NCBI GenBank assembly: GCA_028551475.1
Contig: CM052362.1
Coordinates: 16,236,521 to 16,300,520 of the forward strand
DNA from: Casuarina equisetifolia
Lineage: Eukaryota > Streptophyta > Magnoliopsida > Fagales > Casuarinaceae
Direction: 5' to 3'
Length of the DNA stretch: 64,000 nt
The notes under the pieces are model-generated. The model was not told the origin of the DNA. It ran no database searches and was given only the letters and a program-made list of their open reading frames with translations. This document shows positions 61,913 to 64,000 of this stretch, piece by piece. Position 1 is the first letter of the stretch, and every line of letters starts with the position of its first letter. Made by a program: the position numbers and the translations under genes.

Positions 61913-63304
61913 TGTGGTTACAGAGATCCTGTTGTTCATAAGTAGCATTGGGCTGAGTGCTTTGTCTGTCAATTAGCTTCTAATAAAAAGGGTTTTGTTA
62001 TCCGGGAAATTCTTGTGATATAGTATATGCCTTGTGCTCAGCGAAATGATTCCAACATAGTTTTATTTTTATTATATCAGTCGTTTTGTTCTTTATGCTC
62101 CTAAAATACAGAAAGTGCCCAAGAAATGTGAATCCAAGAAGGGTGAAAATTACGTGTCCGAAAGCCGTTCCTGCTGCCCATCCTACATAAATAGGGAATC
62201 ACGCTTGCATCACGAAATGTATGATAAGAGTTTTGTCCATTCATTAGTGGTTGAGCCATGTCATGGGCAACAAGGATAAGGAACATGGGGTGGATAAACA
62301 CATGATTACGGTCTAGAAAAGAGAACGATAAACAGAGGATGGTCAGTTGGCTGTCAATTCTCCCCTTAAATGCAAATTATGTGGGCCGTCACCTGTCACC
62401 TTATCTTTCGGTTCGTATGTCAAAAGAATCTTCTGTCACATCCAAAGACTCTCCAATCCGCATCTTCAAATTTCGCCCAAATTGACAACTCCTATTGGTG
62501 CAACAACAAACATGGTGGACCCAAAAACCAACGTGCTATCAAACAATCAGATGAAAATTATCCTCCTCCAGTCTCATCCCATGTAGGCAGAAAGTCGAGG
62601 CATCGTTTCTGGGGTTTGGACTGATTATCAAGTGGGTAAGCTGCCCTTGGTTCTTCTCTTGTCAGCTCTTGCACCCGAAGGGTTTGGGCTGACCCCACTA
62701 ATGGCCATCCCTAGGCAGACCGTCCAGGGCCATTCCAGGGTTTGGGTCTGGCTCCATTTCCCTATTCTAAATGGTACTGTACAATAAAACCCATTCTTTA
62801 TTTTCACCATAAGGGCCATGAACAGAGTCTCCCAGAGTGGGTTAAAAAGTGGTACTGTACATGAAAACCCATTCTTTATTTTCTCCATAAGGGCCATGAA
62901 CAGTATCTCCCAAAGTGGCTAAATAAGGTCTCCACAGGCCGAGACCAGGAGCTAGCGAAATTTGGAGTTGGAAGACCAGAATCACAAATGGCATTTTTAA
63001 AACAGCTTACTGAAAATAGACTTATCTTTTCAATTACAAAAACTAAGGACCAACAGTTTTTTTTCGTACAAGCTAATAGAAATCATTTTGTACATTCACT
63101 TTCTTAACATTTTCGTAGAAGAAAATTATTCTGGGAAAAGTAAAATGGTATCTTAATAAAATTATTTTCCATTTTCAGTTTAAATATCTGAACTCGTTAA
63201 AGACGAAGGAGAAAAAATAAAAATCTAAACCCGTTCTGAGAGATTCGGCCGGTCCGAGTTTAATACGCGGTGACCTGCTCAAGTTTGCTGGTTTGTCAAG
63301 GGAC
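61913..63304. other. intergenic region between endosulfine and the PPR gene
   Basis: No gene is supported. It includes an AATAAA near 61981, a 78-base tandem duplication (62773-62928) and AT-rich DNA. The last part should hold the PPR promoter; an open frame without ATG runs from 63221 into the PPR coding sequence. Confidence 0.5.
62773..62928. repeat. 78-base tandem duplication, two copies
   Basis: GGTACTGTAC starts at 62773 and again at 62851. Both units continue with ACCCATTCTTTATTTTC, CCATAAGGGCCATGAACAG and TCTCCCA-AGTGG, differing at about a dozen positions. Confidence 0.9.
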
Positions 63305-64000
63305 ATGAGGGGGCTGTCCTCCGTAGCTTCCAGGGCTTCATCTGTAGTCAGGAGCCTGCCCGAGGAAGCTTGCAATAAGAAGAAGCTTCAGAGGGATAAC
63401 CCGTCAAAGGCCAAATCCAAGGAAGTCACCAATCAAGCACCTGCAAACAATTTCGGGGCTCTTTCAAGAGGTAACCGTTCTCCTCTAAATTCTCAGTTGA
63501 GAAATCCCAACCCAGTATTTGTTCCAAAGTCTTCCATTCCCGTTGATAAACGCAAATTAGCTGCTAAGCCGATCGATCACCAGTACATTTCTCAAATTCT
63601 ATCGAGAAAGGACTGGTTTTTACTGCTAAGCCACGAGGTCAAGGCGGAGAGAATCATTTTGAATCCTCAGTCTGTGGTGAGTGTCTTGCAAAAGCAAGAA
63701 AACCCGGTGCACCATTTGAAGTTCTATATCTGGGTTTCAAATATCGACCCGTTATTCGCGAAGAATCAATCTGTTCTTGGTGTCCTAGCTAACAACCTTT
63801 TCAGGAAAGGTCCGGTTGTTCTGTCTGTTGAGTCGCTTCAGGACATTAGAAATTCTGGTTGTCGGATAACAGAAGACCTGCTTTGTGCATTGATTAGTAG
63901 TTGGGGAAGATTGGGGTTGGCAAAATATTGTGCTGAAGTTTTTGGCCAGATTTCATTTCTGGGTCTTAGCCCAACCACAAGGTTGTATAACGCGGTGATA
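63305..64000 (+). CDS. pentatricopeptide repeat (PPR) protein, N-terminal part, cut by the window end
   Basis: Open for 232 codons from ATG to the last base with no intron, as usual for PPR genes. The N-terminus (MRGLSSVASRASSVVRS) is rich in Ser and Arg with no acidic residue, as in mitochondrial or plastid transit peptides. A Ser/Lys/Asn-rich linker follows, then a conserved block (HLKFYIWVSNIDPLFAKN, LANNLFRKGPVVLS) and the first clear PPR motif at about 188-224 (DLLCALISSWGRLGLAKYC...SFLGLSPT), with the next repeat beginning RLYNAVI. PPR proteins bind organelle RNA sequence-specifically. The specific member cannot be named from this part. The upstream in-frame sequence (from 63221) has no ATG. 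Confidence 0.85.
   Translation, partial: MRGLSSVASRASSVVRSLPEEACNKKKLQRDNPSKAKSKEVTNQAPANNFGALSRGNRSPLNSQLRNPNPVFVPKSSIPVDKRKLAAKPIDHQYISQILSRKDWFLLLSHEVKAERIILNPQSVVSVLQKQENPVHHLKFYIWVSNIDPLFAKNQSVLGVLANNLFRKGPVVLSVESLQDIRNSGCRITEDLLCALISSWGRLGLAKYCAEVFGQISFLGLSPTTRLYNAVI

Noticed and set aside
1..64000. tRNA, rRNA, CRISPR or organellar insertions
   Set aside because: No cloverleaf with a proper T-loop, no rRNA blocks, no spaced identical repeats and no recognisable plastid or mitochondrial genes were seen by eye.

Overview
The window is nuclear DNA from a flowering plant, most likely a eudicot or other broad-leaved angiosperm. Every gene belongs to a standard plant family: SAR1, CAMTA, a CTL1-type chitinase-like protein, a BXL1-type xylosidase, a peroxisomal acyl-activating enzyme, endosulfine and a PPR protein. 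The genes have several GT-AG introns, AT-rich intergenic DNA, and Copia retrotransposon debris between them. The species cannot be fixed from the sequence.

Layout. 0.2-5.4 kb: RPL29 (minus strand) is divergent from a head-to-tail pair of intact SAR1 GTPase genes (COPII coat assembly). 6.7-13.9 kb: a 13-exon CAMTA5-like calmodulin-binding transcription activator on the minus strand. 14-21.3 kb: gene-poor DNA with decayed short repeats. 21.3-23.3 kb: a secreted GH19 chitinase-like (CTL1-type) gene. 24.6-27.7 kb: a three-exon acyl-activating enzyme ending in the peroxisomal signal SKL. 32.1-35.8 kb: a GH3 beta-xylosidase (BXL1 type). 37-40.8 kb: remnants of a minus-strand Copia element. 40.9-59.4 kb: a second copy of the block AAE exons 2-3, spacer, BXL1 and downstream flank. 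In it the AAE copy is a pseudogene broken by a 4.7-kb Copia element, and the spacer has gained a Copia fragment plus a piece of the endosulfine gene; the second BXL1 is intact. 59.9-61.9 kb: the endosulfine gene. 63.3 kb to the end: the start of a PPR protein gene.

The main structural event is a direct segmental duplication of about 11 kb (about 26.07-36.93 kb against 40.89-59.37 kb). Because the two copies can be aligned, later insertions show up as filled versus empty sites: the Copia element, the endosulfine fragment and two short repeats of about 115 bp. The outcomes differ: two working xylosidase genes but only one working acyl-activating enzyme gene. Genes here act in several processes: cell-wall building (CTL1-like, BXL1), secretion (SAR1), translation (RPL29), calcium-responsive transcription (CAMTA), peroxisomal acid activation (AAE), PP2A control (endosulfine) and organelle RNA handling (PPR). 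There is no sign of an operon or a biosynthetic cluster. Exon boundaries were set by eye from GT-AG sites, reading-frame continuity and family conservation; percentage identities were not computed.
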